Shown here piece by piece: positions 50,195-59,702 of a stretch of 64,000 nucleotides of DNA. The position numbers and the translations under genes were made by a program. The DNA is from Clostridia bacterium (GTDB lineage Bacteria; Bacillota; Clostridia; Christensenellales; Aristaeellaceae), in contig JAFUFB010000020.1 of the NCBI GenBank assembly GCA_017470145.1, positions 1-64,000 on the forward strand, written 5' to 3'. The notes beneath the pieces were generated by a model that was given only the letters and a program-made list of their open reading frames with translations, ran no database searches and had not been told where the DNA came from. Every line of letters starts with the position of its first letter. Positions within the stretch are counted from its first letter, which is position 1.

Positions 50195-50308
50195 TTTGAA
50201 GACCCCCAAATTGATATTCTTTCCAGCAAACACGAGGATCATCCCCGTGGCACAAAGGGGATTTTACCACATTTTTTATCCTCTTCGCAATCCCTCTCCC
50301 GGCAGATT

Positions 50309-51460
50309 TTACTGCGAGATGGTCTCCCCCGTCAGGGATTTCCAGAAGGCGCGAATGGTTTTCTGATTGGACACGCCATAGCTGGGATCGTTCTTCTGGG
50401 CCTCGCTCATGGTCCGCAGGAAATGAACGCACAGATGTCCGTCGAAGTTGTTATCCTTCACCGCCCCGGACAGATGGGGCATATCATGAGTGGAGCCAAT
50501 GGTCCAGGTGCCATTGGGCAGCTTCACATATACCGCCTTCTGGCTCCAGGTGTTCTTCCCGCCGAAGGCCTGCAGCATATTGGCCGTATCCTGGGAGGTC
50601 ACCGGCTCCGCATCGCAATGGCGGCCACAGGAATAGATCCGTAGATTCCATCCCTGGCCGGAGGAAGGCTCGTAAATATACAGGGTTTGCCCGCTTTTCA
50701 GCGTTGGCTTAATATCGTTGAACCAGTGGAGCAGCTTCACCTTGCTGCCGGAGGGGCCCTGCGCCCGCTTGGTAGAGGAAGGATCGTTGGAGGAGGCTGT
50801 CTGCCCCTCGTCTTCACTCTGGGCGGGCGTATTGTCCCCCATCTCCAAGGCCCGAAGGGTTTTGTTCCCCGCCAGGCCGTCCGCCGTCAGCTTGTTGGCC
50901 TTCTGGAAGGCCTTCACCGCCTGGGCCGTCTGCTTGCCGTACTTTCCATCCGCATTGCCCTTCAGATATCCCAGGGCGATGAGCTGCTTTTGCAGCGCCA
51001 CTACCCGGCTCCCCGTAGCCCCCTGGCGCAGGGTGGTATAATCTCCGCCAAAGAGCCCGCCAGCAGCATTGCCCGCAGTGGCCGTAGTAGCAGTCGTGGT
51101 GGTAGAGGCAGCAGGAGCAGCCGCCGCGCTGCCGGAATCATTGGCCGGGGTCGCGCTGGTCTGTCCGGCGCCGCCAGCCTTCTGATACAGCATTTCCAGG
51201 GTCTTGGCTCCAGCCAGTCCATCCGCCTTCAGCTGATTGGCCCGCTGAAATTTCTTCACAGCCTTCTCTGTGTTGGTGCCAAAGATGCCATCCGGCGTGC
51301 CTCCCAGGTATCCCTGAGCGATGAGGGCAATTTGCATGGTTTTCACCTCTTCGCCCTTCATCCCGGAATGCAAGGTCCCCGGCTGATACGCCGCTGCCGG
51401 AGAAGCCACCGCCAGCATCATCGCCAACATCCACCCGGCCCATCGCGTTCTTTTGTTCAC
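50309..51460 (-). CDS. Secreted double PG-binding protein with unknown C-terminal domain
   Basis: From GTG 51460, 7 nt after GGAGG, the 383-residue product has a signal peptide (MLAMMLAVASPAAA), two PG_binding_1 domains at about 22-82 (HSGMKGEEVKTMQIALIAQG) and 140-200 (RQGATGSRVVALQKQLIALG), a Ser/Thr/Ala linker between them, and a C-terminal domain from about 240. That domain has SCGRHCDAEPVTS, WTIGSTHDMPHLSG and NNFDGHLCVHF with conserved-looking Cys and His, but it is not a YkuD or NlpC motif that I recognise. It may be a new wall enzyme or binding domain. Confidence 0.75.
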   Translation of the reverse strand: MNKRTRWAGWMLAMMLAVASPAAAYQPGTLHSGMKGEEVKTMQIALIAQGYLGGTPDGIFGTNTEKAVKKFQRANQLKADGLAGAKTLEMLYQKAGGAGQTSATPANDSGSAAAAPAASTTTTATTATAGNAAGGLFGGDYTTLRQGATGSRVVALQKQLIALGYLKGNADGKYGKQTAQAVKAFQKANKLTADGLAGNKTLRALEMGDNTPAQSEDEGQTASSNDPSSTKRAQGPSGSKVKLLHWFNDIKPTLKSGQTLYIYEPSSGQGWNLRIYSCGRHCDAEPVTSQDTANMLQAFGGKNTWSQKAVYVKLPNGTWTIGSTHDMPHLSGAVKDNNFDGHLCVHFLRTMSEAQKNDPSYGVSNQKTIRAFWKSLTGETISQ

Positions 51461-51791
51461 GCCTGCTCCTCCTTCCCTGCGATTGATTGAAAATAAAGGA
51501 AAACGTTGATTTCGTATTTTCACTCCATGGGAGTAATCTTTCATCAATCGAAATCCAACGCTTCGCACCCTTTTCCCAGGCGCCTCCCCTCTCGAGGGAG
51601 TTAATTCCTTTGCATTATACCATATTTGGACAGAACTGTAAATAAATTATTTCTCAATTGTTACAATTTTTGTGTTTTATTGTTCAAAATTATTTTCCCC
51701 TCTTTTATCCCTCTCCGATTTGTGGTAAGATGTTCCTGATTTTGCGGCGGCGCGTCCGGCGCGATGATTCCGGAAGGAGCGAAAGAGAGTT
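51461..51791. other. AT-rich divergent promoter region
   Basis: No gene is visible in these 331 nt. The middle (51600-51720) is strongly AT-rich. TAAGAT at 51728-51733 with a weak TTTATC 16 nt upstream may serve pfkA. A long weak stem including ATTTCTCAATTGTTACAATT is present; no clear riboswitch was seen. Confidence 0.4.
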
Positions 51792-52841
51792 ATGAGAAAG
51801 ATTGGCGTTTTAACCAGCGGCGGCGACAGCCCGGGAATGAATGCGGCGGTTATGGCCATCGCCCGCAGCGCGGCGCTGTATGGCATGCCTTTGATTGGAA
51901 TTAAACACGGATACAACGGCCTCCTGCGCAAGAGCACGAACATTCGCGACGATATGCAGGAGCTCTATCTGGACACGGTGCTAGACATCGCCGACGAGCC
52001 CGGCACCTATCTGCGCACGGCCCGGTGCCTGGAGTTCATGGATCCCCAGTATCGGGAGCTGGCGGTGAAGACGCTGGAAGCCATGGAGATCGACGGCCTG
52101 GTGGTGTTGGGCGGCGACGGCAGTTTCCAGGGTGCCCAAAGGCTGTGCGAGCTAGGCGTTCCCTGCATTGGCATCCCCGCCACCATTGATAACGACCTGG
52201 GATATACCGAGATGACCCTGGGCTTCGATACCGCGGTCAATGTCTGTGTCGAGGCGGTGCGCTCCATCCGGGCCACCAGCCGCAGCCACGACCGCCCCGC
52301 CGTGGTGGAGGTCATGGGCCGCCACTGCGGTGATATCGCGCTAACCACCGCCGTTTCTACCGGCAGCGAAATCGTGGTCGTGCCCGAGGTGCCGTGGACG
52401 GTGGAAGGCGTGGCCGAGCAGCTGCGGAAACAGCTGGCTAAGGGCAATTATCGCGCCACCATCGTCCTGGCGGAAGGCTGCTATGATTCCATGGCGCCCT
52501 TCGATCTCTACGGATATCTGACCACCCATGGCAAGCCCTGCTACGAGGGCGAGCCCATGAGCGCGGTTCGCTTTGCCTCCGTCATGAAGCGCATGTGCGG
52601 CATGGTGGAAGCCCGGGCCACCACCATCGGATACACCCAGCGCGGTGCCGAACCCACGGCGCGAGACAGCGCCTTCGCCTTCGAGGCGGGCAACCTGGCC
52701 GTCAAGCTGCTGCGCGATGGCGTGGCCAACCAGGTCGTCGGCATGAAGAATGGCCGCGTGACCTATATGCCCATCGACGAAGCCCTCTCCGCCGAACGGC
52801 ATTTCAATCGGCCCCTGTTCGATCTGGTCAACTCTCTGTAA
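51792..52841 (+). CDS. pfkA: 6-phosphofructokinase
   Basis: The 349-residue enzyme phosphorylates fructose 6-phosphate. It starts MRKIGVLTSGGDSPGMNAAV (ATP site Gly loop), has LGGDGSFQGAQ near residue 103 and PATIDNDLGYTEMTLGFDTA near 126 with the catalytic Asp of TIDND. The Gly at the GGDG-S site fits an ATP- rather than PPi-dependent enzyme, although this is a weak rule. ATG 51792 follows GGAAGGAGCG. A strong terminator follows at 52885. Confidence 0.95.
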   Translation: MRKIGVLTSGGDSPGMNAAVMAIARSAALYGMPLIGIKHGYNGLLRKSTNIRDDMQELYLDTVLDIADEPGTYLRTARCLEFMDPQYRELAVKTLEAMEIDGLVVLGGDGSFQGAQRLCELGVPCIGIPATIDNDLGYTEMTLGFDTAVNVCVEAVRSIRATSRSHDRPAVVEVMGRHCGDIALTTAVSTGSEIVVVPEVPWTVEGVAEQLRKQLAKGNYRATIVLAEGCYDSMAPFDLYGYLTTHGKPCYEGEPMSAVRFASVMKRMCGMVEARATTIGYTQRGAEPTARDSAFAFEAGNLAVKLLRDGVANQVVGMKNGRVTYMPIDEALSAERHFNRPLFDLVNSL

Positions 52842-52884
52842 TCATCTCTTTGGTTGAGCTCCAATTGATGGTTTGTCCTCGATG

Positions 52885-52926
52885 AGGAACCGTGGCATCC
52901 CTTTCCCTGGGGAGCCGCGGTTCCTT
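52885..52926 (+). terminator. Intrinsic terminator after pfkA
   Basis: AGGAACCGTGGC and GCCGCGGTTCCT form an 11-12-pair stem with one G-T-type mismatch, followed by TTTTCG. Confidence 0.88.
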
Positions 52927-52984
52927 TTCGTAGTTTATCCCGGCGGGAGATAACCACCTGATACCGAAAGGAGGAAGACATACA

Positions 52985-54340
52985 TTGGCGAAAAGAAATT
53001 ACGCGGAAATCACCCCCGAAATTCAGCACTATGCCCAGCTCTGCGGTGAAAACGTCATCGACCGGGAGCTTTACGAGCAGTTCAAGGTCAATCGTGGCCT
53101 GCGGGACATGCAGGGCAAGGGCGTGCTGACGGGGCTGACGGAGATCAGCGAGGTCAACGGCACTGGCCCCGCCGGGGAGCCCATGGAGGGCGAGCTGTAT
53201 TATCGGGGCTATCCCATCAATGACCTGATCAACGGCGCGCTGCAGGATCGTAGATTCGGCTTTGAGGAAATCGTATATCTGCTGCTAATGGGCCATCTGC
53301 CCTCCGACGCCCAGCTGCAGGAATTCAACACCGTGCTGGGCAGCTATCGCTCCCTGCCCAACAGCTTCGTGCGGGATATCATCATGAAAGCTCCCAGCAG
53401 CAACATGATGAACTCCATGGCCCGGTCCGTGCTGACCTATTACAGCTACGACCCCAAGGCGGAGGACACCAGCCTGGAAAACGTGCTGCGTCAATGCATC
53501 CAGCTGATCGCCATGTTCCCCCAACTGGCGGTGTACAGCTATCAGGCCTACGCCTATTACCTGTCGGACAGCACCAGCTTCTTCTTCCACGACGCGGATC
53601 CCGCCCTGTCCACGGCGGAGAACATCCTGTACATGCTGCGCCAGGACGGAAAATATTCCCTGACGGAGGCCCTGGCCCTGGATACCGCCCTCATCGTCCA
53701 CGCGGAGCACGGCGGCGGCAACAACTCCAGCTTCACCACCCATGTGGTCTCCTCCTCCGGCACGGACACCTACGCCACCATCGGCGCGGCCCTGGGCTCC
53801 CTGAAGGGCCCGAAGCACGGTGGGGCCAACATCAAGGTTTGCCACATGTTTGAGGAAATTAAGCGGGAGATTCACGACTGGAAGGACGAGGAGGAGGTCT
53901 CTCGCTATCTGGAAAAGATTCTCCACAAGGAGGCCTTCGACCAATCCGGCCTCATCTATGGCATCGGCCATGCCATCTATTCCAAATCCGACCCCCGGGC
54001 CAAGGTGTTCAAATCCTTCGTTCGGAATCTGGCGGCGGAAAAAGGCCGGGAGGAAGAGTACAACCTGTACGAAACAGTGGAGCGCCTGGCCCCCCAGATC
54101 ATCGCCGGGGAGCGGAAGATGTACAAGGGCGTCTGCGCCAATGTGGACTTCTATTCCGGCTTCGCCTATCAGATGCTGGATATCCCGGAGGAGCTGTTTA
54201 CGCCCCTCTTCGCCATCGCCCGCATCTCCGGCTGGTCCGCCCATCGCATGGAGGAGCTGATCAACGGCGGCCGCATCATCCGCCCGGCCTATAAGGCTGT
54301 AAAGGATCGGCAGCAATACATCTCCCTGAGCGATCGGTAA
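52985..54340 (+). CDS. gltA: Citrate synthase
   Basis: The 451-residue enzyme condenses oxaloacetate and acetyl-CoA. LYYRGYPINDLI near residue 76, VHAEHGGGNNSSFTTHVVSS near 240, GPKHGGAN near 275 and LIYGIGHAIYSKSDPRAKVF near 322 give the catalytic His residues and the Asp region. The start is TTG 52985, 9 nt after AAAGGAGG. In anaerobes it usually feeds glutamate synthesis. Length is above the 370-residue short type, typical of this clostridial group. Confidence 0.95.
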   Translation: MAKRNYAEITPEIQHYAQLCGENVIDRELYEQFKVNRGLRDMQGKGVLTGLTEISEVNGTGPAGEPMEGELYYRGYPINDLINGALQDRRFGFEEIVYLLLMGHLPSDAQLQEFNTVLGSYRSLPNSFVRDIIMKAPSSNMMNSMARSVLTYYSYDPKAEDTSLENVLRQCIQLIAMFPQLAVYSYQAYAYYLSDSTSFFFHDADPALSTAENILYMLRQDGKYSLTEALALDTALIVHAEHGGGNNSSFTTHVVSSSGTDTYATIGAALGSLKGPKHGGANIKVCHMFEEIKREIHDWKDEEEVSRYLEKILHKEAFDQSGLIYGIGHAIYSKSDPRAKVFKSFVRNLAAEKGREEEYNLYETVERLAPQIIAGERKMYKGVCANVDFYSGFAYQMLDIPEELFTPLFAIARISGWSAHRMEELINGGRIIRPAYKAVKDRQQYISLSDR

Positions 54341-54460
54341 GGAAGCGCTGGCAAAGGCTCTCCCGCAAAGCCAGAGGAGCAAGAAAGCCCATATCAATGG
54401 GTGAGGAGAAAACAAAACGCTTTCCCACTGATTACAGCGTACACTCGTCACCGCCCAAGC

Positions 54461-54493
54461 AAAAAAACAGAGAGCTTTCCGCTCTCTGTTTTT
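54461..54493. terminator. Bidirectional terminator
   Basis: CAGAGAGC (54468-54475) and GCTCTCTG (54481-54488) have A7 on the left and T5 on the right, so the hairpin ends both citrate synthase and the leftward gene. Confidence 0.92.
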
Positions 54494-54505
54494 GCTTGGA
54501 TCAGA

Positions 54506-55567
54506 TTATTTCTGCTCCTCCATGGTGATGGTAGTATCCCCTTCCACCACATAGCTGAAGGAGGCCATATTCTTGTTGATAGCCTTTTCCCCGTTGATGG
54601 AATAGCCCTTCTTGATCAAGCCGCCGCTGGCGACCACGGTAATCTTGGTCCCCACCGGCACCTTGCCGCTCTCCGCAAAGGTATTGTGCCATCCGGTGAA
54701 GCGGCAATTGGTGCAGGAAACAGTGACCAGATCCGCCTCGTCCACCGGCTCCTCCGTCGCCTTGGGTTTAGCCGTCGGCATCTCCTCCTCGTCGCCGCTC
54801 AGCTTCACCCGAACGCTGGCGCTGCGATCCCAGCCGCGAATGCTCATGCCGGTCACTTCCCCTTCCGGGGTAAAGCGAATGCCGTCGATGGTCAGGTACT
54901 GAATCGTCCCCTCTGTGCCCTCCGGCAGGCGGACCAGAAAGTTCACCTTATCCTCGTCGAAGGACAGTTCCTTCTGGGGGGTGCTGCTGGTCACATTGCC
55001 CTTGGAATCCATCTTGTACAGATCCACCTTGGAGCCTTTGATGACGATGGGCTGCTTGGGCTCCGGCGTCTGGGTCTTAACCACCAGGGTGGTCGCCTCC
55101 TCGGACTGGGGCGCCGGAGTGGCAGCCGCGTCGGCGGACTTGGGCGCCACGGTGGCAGGAGCGGGAGCCATGGTCGGCGGATCCATGCCCGCGATGAGCA
55201 GCATCACCGTGTCCGTGTTTACGCCGCCATTCTTATTGCCGATGTGGCAATAAACCTGCCAGCCATGCATGCTCTCCGGCACCTTGGAAAGCTTAATCTT
55301 CAGCGTATTGGGGCCAGAAACCTTGACGCCCTTCACCACGTCGGCCAGCTTACGCCCGGTGGTGGTTTCCCCAGTGGCGGGGTTGATAAAATACCAGGTA
55401 GTCGGCTCGCCGCCGGCGTTCTTGGCCTTCACGGTAAAAGTCACACTGCCGCCAGCCTTCACGGTCTGCGTCTCGGGCTGCTCCGTAATGGTGATGGCCG
55501 CAAAGGCGACGGACGTGCAGGCAACCAGCAGGCACACCAGTGCCAGCACGGCAAGAATCCTTTTCAT
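54506..55567 (-). CDS. Secreted Ig-like/bacterial surface protein
   Basis: The 353-residue protein has a signal peptide (ILAVLALVCLLVACTSVAFA), an Ig-like domain at about 26-130 (TEQPETQTVKAGGSVTFTVK, with WQVYCHIGNKNGG), a Pro/Ala/Thr linker, a middle beta region and a C-terminal repeat-like domain (VSCTNCRFTGWHNTFAESGK, ending DTTITMEEQK). The VACTS text could be read as a lipobox, but the cut at AFA-AI seems better. No enzyme motif. The start lies after a GGGAGGGTTTTG site. Confidence 0.7.
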   Translation of the reverse strand: MKRILAVLALVCLLVACTSVAFAAITITEQPETQTVKAGGSVTFTVKAKNAGGEPTTWYFINPATGETTTGRKLADVVKGVKVSGPNTLKIKLSKVPESMHGWQVYCHIGNKNGGVNTDTVMLLIAGMDPPTMAPAPATVAPKSADAAATPAPQSEEATTLVVKTQTPEPKQPIVIKGSKVDLYKMDSKGNVTSSTPQKELSFDEDKVNFLVRLPEGTEGTIQYLTIDGIRFTPEGEVTGMSIRGWDRSASVRVKLSGDEEEMPTAKPKATEEPVDEADLVTVSCTNCRFTGWHNTFAESGKVPVGTKITVVASGGLIKKGYSINGEKAINKNMASFSYVVEGDTTITMEEQK

Positions 55568-55635
55568 TCAAAACCCTCCCTGTTTCAAAACTGAAATCAT
55601 AATATCACAATAAATTAACATTTGCAATGGTGTTC

Positions 55636-56637
55636 TTATCTTTTCCGTAACAAAAGAAGCTTTAACATCACGGCTTCCAGGGCGCCTTCCTCCCGCAGCA
55701 GTCCAGACTTGATCTGCAGGTCCGTCTCCAGGCAGAGGTTCACCGCCTCCTTCACCTGCCGCCCGGTGTAAAGCCCCGCCTGGCGCATGTATTGCCCCGC
55801 CACCCAGGAGCTCATCCCCAGGGCGGCGGTAATCTCCTGATTGCTCTTCTTTTCGAACTGCATGATCTTTACATGCTGCATCAGCCGGAACTGGCGCAGC
55901 AGCATGGCCAGAATCATGATCCGCTTCTCCCCGTTTTGCAGCAGGTTCCGCAGGATGGTAAAGGCCTTGCCATCCTGCCCGGCGATGACCGCCTCCACCA
56001 TGTCGAACACCTTGCTCTCCATGGAGGGGGTGGCCAGCTGTTTTACGTCCTCCGGATTGATCCGAGCCTCCTCCGGATGGTAAGCAGCGATCTTGGCAAT
56101 CTCCCCCCGCAGCTGGTTTAAATCATTGCCCACGGTAAAGACCAGGAAATCCGCCGTCCGGGCGTCACATTCCCGTCCCAGGGCGTGGAACTCATTGGTG
56201 ACGAAGCCCGTCAGCTCCCGATCCGTCAGAGCTTTGAATTCCACCACGCCACCCATTTTCGCAATGACGTTCTTAATCTTCTTCTGCTTCACCGGTTGAA
56301 CGCAGTAAAACAGCAGAATGGCCGTAGGGGGCACATGGGGCAGATATTCCAGCAACTTCTCCTCCGCCTCCCCCCGGCCCACGATGGCAGGGAAATCCCG
56401 CAGCAGAATCAGCCGCTGATCCGCCATAAAGGGCAGGGTCTCCGCCGCGGCGATGATCTCCGCCGTCTCCGGGGCGGTCATCCGATTCTCGTTCAGATCC
56501 TCCAGCCCCTCCGGCAAAATCGCCTTCCGCAGGGCCTGTAGGGCGCTTTCCTTGAGGTATTCCTCCGGCCCCTCGAAGAGCAACACCGGGGGCAGCTGCT
56601 TTTGCGCCAGCAGCCGGGCAAATTCCTGATGGTTCAC
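55636..56637 (-). CDS. holA: DNA polymerase III delta subunit
   Basis: The 333-residue clamp-loader subunit starts MNHQEFARLLAQKQLPPVLL, has FEGPEEYLKESALQALRKAI (degenerate P-loop region) and FKALTDRELTGFV, and a C-terminal helical domain (LRQFRLMQHVKIMQFEKKSN). It opens the beta clamp as part of the clamp loader. It follows comEC on the same strand, as is common in Bacillota. Confidence 0.88.
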   Translation of the reverse strand: MNHQEFARLLAQKQLPPVLLFEGPEEYLKESALQALRKAILPEGLEDLNENRMTAPETAEIIAAAETLPFMADQRLILLRDFPAIVGRGEAEEKLLEYLPHVPPTAILLFYCVQPVKQKKIKNVIAKMGGVVEFKALTDRELTGFVTNEFHALGRECDARTADFLVFTVGNDLNQLRGEIAKIAAYHPEEARINPEDVKQLATPSMESKVFDMVEAVIAGQDGKAFTILRNLLQNGEKRIMILAMLLRQFRLMQHVKIMQFEKKSNQEITAALGMSSWVAGQYMRQAGLYTGRQVKEAVNLCLETDLQIKSGLLREEGALEAVMLKLLLLRKR

Positions 56638-56701
56638 CTCAATCTCCTTCTATAAACAGGGGGATATCCAACAGCTTGGCCCTCGCCGTTTCTCTGGCCC
56701 T

Positions 56702-58984
56702 TTACTCTCCCTTTTCTTCCCCCGCCAGATAGGTCTCGATGGTATATCCCTGGTCCAGAAACCGCAGGATCAGCATGCCCTGCCGTGCGGTGGAGAAGAG
56801 CGCCGTCTCCGGGCCTAATCTCTCCTGATACTGCCCGTGCCGCTCCACCTCCCCGGTGGACAGCAGGGCCGCCTGGGGCGCCACCGCCGCCAGGAACTCC
56901 TCGGAAGAGGAATGGGCGGAACCGTGATGGGGCGCCTTCAGCACATCTGCCGGGGCTGCGGCGTACATCTCGTACTTTCCGTCCAGATCCCCGGTCTGCA
57001 GCAGGGTGGTTCCCCGGATATCGATCCGCGCCACCAGGGAGGATTCATTGGCGTCCTGCCCCGGCCGGGTCATGCCCGCCTCCGGCCACAGGATTTCCAT
57101 CTCCCCAGAGGGCAGGGGCAAAGTATCCCCCGCCGCCAGATGCCGAATCTCCGTCCCCTCCGCCTGCAATTCTTCCAACAGCAGCATCACGTTAGGATGG
57201 ATGTCCGCCTGCTCCGCCCCCTCCGGCAGATAGATGACCCGGATGGGAATATGATCCTCCCGCAGGGCCTGGAGACCATACACATGGTCGGAATGTAGAT
57301 GGGTCAGAATTACCCCCGTGGGGGTCAGCCGCTGGCGGTGCAGATAATCGCTGAGAACCCCGTCCTCATATCCCGCGTCCATTACCAAGGCCGTGCCCTC
57401 ATCCCACAGCAGGGCCGCGTCCGCGTCCCCGACGCTGAACTGGAGGTACTCCGCCCCGTGGTGAGGCCAGGGGATCAGGGACAGCACCAACACCGCCGCC
57501 CCCGTCAGGGTCAGGGTCCTCCGGGATTTCCCGCTCCACCGGGCCAGCTGCAACAGCCCCCAGCCAAGGAGAACGACTCCCAGGGCGGAAAGCAGGTTCG
57601 GCGCCTTGGTCCACAGGGTCACCCCCGGCAGCTGCCCCAGCAGGCGCACCGCCGCCAGCAACGCAGAGGTGGCCCCTTGCCCCAGGGCGCACACCGCCTG
57701 GGAGACCCCCGGCAGGGGCAGGGTCAGCAGCGCCAGCCAATAGAGCCCAATCAGCACGGTAGAGAAGGCCAGCACCGGGACATTCAGGATCAACCCCAAC
57801 AGGGGCAGCTCCTGGAAGGCCGTCAGCTCCGGCAGCAGCACACCGATCTGGGCCCCCACCCCTGCGCTGAGCCCCAGCCATCCCCGCTTCAGCAGGGCGT
57901 TTTTCGGATTCAGCAGGCCGTCCAGATAGGGCGTCACCAGGGCCAGGCCCAGCACCGCCCCGAAGGACAGCTGGAAGGAAAGCCCCGTCAGCTGGGCGGG
58001 GGAAAGCAACAGCATGGCGATCCATGCCGCGGACAGCAGATGCAGCAGGCTCCGGGGCCGGGCCAGCATCCGTCCTCGTCGGGCCAGGAGCAGCAGCAGG
58101 GAGGCCCTCAGCACGGGCTGGGCCCCACCGCACAGCAGCACATAAGCCCCCAGGATTAACCCATAAAGTCCCAGCCGCACCCTCTGGGGCAGCCGCAGCA
58201 GCCGGAACAGCAGCCCCAGCGCCCCGATCAGCACCCCGACATGGAACCCGCTGACCGCCAGAATGTGGGCGATACCCAGCCGGGAGAAGGCGGTCCGATC
58301 CTCCCGGGGCAGATAAGTCCGATTCCCCAGCAGCATGGCCGCCGCGTATCCGCCGGCCTCCTCCCCCAGGGGGGACTGAATCAGCGCCTCCGTCCACCGA
58401 TGGCGTAAATTAGCGAAAAAGCCCTTCAGGGAAAAGCTCTCCGGTGCCTGAATCGTCAGCTCTCCCATACCATACGTGCCGACGGTGATCCCCCGGCGCA
58501 GCAATTCCTCCCGGAAGTCATATCCCCCGGGATTGGAGGGGCCAGAGGGATGATAAACCCGGCCGGCGAAAGAAACCTGCACCCCCGGGGTCAGGCTCTC
58601 CGGCAAAGTATCTGTATAAAAGCTCCAATAGGCCCCGGCCCCCAGGGGCACCCCATCCAGGGTGACCCGGGTCAGGGAAGTCCGCACCTGCTGATTCGCC
58701 CGGTGCTCCACCTCCTCCGCCACGATGCCGGAGATCACATAATCCCCCTCCGGGGGCAGCTCCGGATGATATCCGAAGTATCCCCGCAGGCAGCCCAAGG
58801 CCAGGAACAGGGCCAGCAAGGCGCAGAAGCGGCCCTTCTCCCGCAGCAGCAGGCAGGCCTCTAAGGCCAGCAACAGCCCCACGGCTCCGTAGATCCAGCT
58901 GTCGGCGATTCTCCCCAGCAGGATGCCTCCCGCCAAGCTCACCGCCAGGGGCGGCAGCAGCCAGCCCCGCAGCCGGGCCGTCAC
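56702..58984 (-). CDS. comEC: ComEC/Rec2 DNA internalisation protein
   Basis: The 760-residue protein has an N-terminal membrane part with a DUF4131-like region, a competence core (AHILAVSGFHVGVLIGALGL near residue 238, and many helices), and a C-terminal metallo-beta-lactamase domain (QFSVGDADAALL, then LTHLHSDHVYGLQAL and KAPHHGS). ComEC forms the channel for single-stranded DNA. I chose GTG 58984, which overlaps the stop of the upstream MBL gene (GTGA); an in-frame extension further upstream is not homologous. No other com genes are here. Confidence 0.9.
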   Translation of the reverse strand: MTARLRGWLLPPLAVSLAGGILLGRIADSWIYGAVGLLLALEACLLLREKGRFCALLALFLALGCLRGYFGYHPELPPEGDYVISGIVAEEVEHRANQQVRTSLTRVTLDGVPLGAGAYWSFYTDTLPESLTPGVQVSFAGRVYHPSGPSNPGGYDFREELLRRGITVGTYGMGELTIQAPESFSLKGFFANLRHRWTEALIQSPLGEEAGGYAAAMLLGNRTYLPREDRTAFSRLGIAHILAVSGFHVGVLIGALGLLFRLLRLPQRVRLGLYGLILGAYVLLCGGAQPVLRASLLLLLARRGRMLARPRSLLHLLSAAWIAMLLLSPAQLTGLSFQLSFGAVLGLALVTPYLDGLLNPKNALLKRGWLGLSAGVGAQIGVLLPELTAFQELPLLGLILNVPVLAFSTVLIGLYWLALLTLPLPGVSQAVCALGQGATSALLAAVRLLGQLPGVTLWTKAPNLLSALGVVLLGWGLLQLARWSGKSRRTLTLTGAAVLVLSLIPWPHHGAEYLQFSVGDADAALLWDEGTALVMDAGYEDGVLSDYLHRQRLTPTGVILTHLHSDHVYGLQALREDHIPIRVIYLPEGAEQADIHPNVMLLLEELQAEGTEIRHLAAGDTLPLPSGEMEILWPEAGMTRPGQDANESSLVARIDIRGTTLLQTGDLDGKYEMYAAAPADVLKAPHHGSAHSSSEEFLAAVAPQAALLSTGEVERHGQYQERLGPETALFSTARQGMLILRFLDQGYTIETYLAGEEKGE

Positions 58985-59697
58985 AGGGCGTATACCTGGC
59001 CACGCTGGGCGATCTTCACCCCCGGGAAGACCTCCCGGGCTTCCTTCAGCAGCAGCTCCGGGGCGTAGACCGGGTTCAGGTGGGTCAGGATCAGCTCCTT
59101 GGCCTCCGCCTCCCGGGCCAGCTCCGCCGCCAGCCGGGCGGAGAGATGGGGCTTTGTCTCCCCCCAGTCCGCCTGGGGAAAGAGGCCATCCGCCAGCAGC
59201 AGATCGCAGCCCCGATAGAATTCCGCCAAGCCCGGCAGGGTATTGGTGTCCCCGGTGTACCCCAGGGTCTTTTCTTCCGCCGTCACACGGTATCCCACCC
59301 CGGGTACGGGATGGCGGGCAGGCCCAACCTGGACGCGAACCTCCCCCAGGGCCAGCTCGTCCCCAGGAGCTACGGTCCGCAGCTGGAAGCAATCCGCCTC
59401 CGCCACGATTTTCCGAAGGGCGGAATTTTCATCCGCCGGGCCATAGACCGGCAGCGCCCGCCCTGCGGCCTGCAGCCGATAGATCAGGGGCAGCAGATCC
59501 GAGGTGTGGTCAAAATGCCAGTGGGATAGGAACAGGGCGTCCAGCTCCTCCGGCGGAAAGATTTCCGTCAGCCGGGCCAGCACCCCCGCGCCGAAATCGA
59601 ACTGCAGATATTTCTCCCCCGCCTCCAGAAAGTACCCAGAGGTGGCCCCGCCGGAGGCGGGATAGGGGCCATTGATTCCCAGCAGATGTAAACGCAT
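58981..59697 (-). CDS. MBL-fold metallohydrolase (RNase Z-like)
   Basis: The 238-residue protein from ATG 59697 reads MRLHLLGINGPYPASGGATS and has FLSHWHFDHTSDL near residue 58 (HxHxDH zinc motif), a second His near RHPVPG and a late Asp/His (LTHLNPVYAP). The group includes RNase Z and phosphodiesterases. It sits between a barstar-like gene and comEC, and its stop overlaps the comEC start. Confidence 0.85.
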   Translation of the reverse strand: MRLHLLGINGPYPASGGATSGYFLEAGEKYLQFDFGAGVLARLTEIFPPEELDALFLSHWHFDHTSDLLPLIYRLQAAGRALPVYGPADENSALRKIVAEADCFQLRTVAPGDELALGEVRVQVGPARHPVPGVGYRVTAEEKTLGYTGDTNTLPGLAEFYRGCDLLLADGLFPQADWGETKPHLSARLAAELAREAEAKELILTHLNPVYAPELLLKEAREVFPGVKIAQRGQVYAL

Positions 59698-59702
59698 CGG
59701 GC

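Noticed and set aside
51461..51791. Riboswitch upstream of pfkA
   Set aside because: The region is AT-rich with only weak stems and none of the conserved riboswitch cores I know.
58985..59392. In-frame 5' extension of comEC to an upstream ATG
   Set aside because: It reads through the MBL gene in another frame with Gly/Pro-rich shadow text; GTG 58984 overlapping the MBL stop is the natural start.
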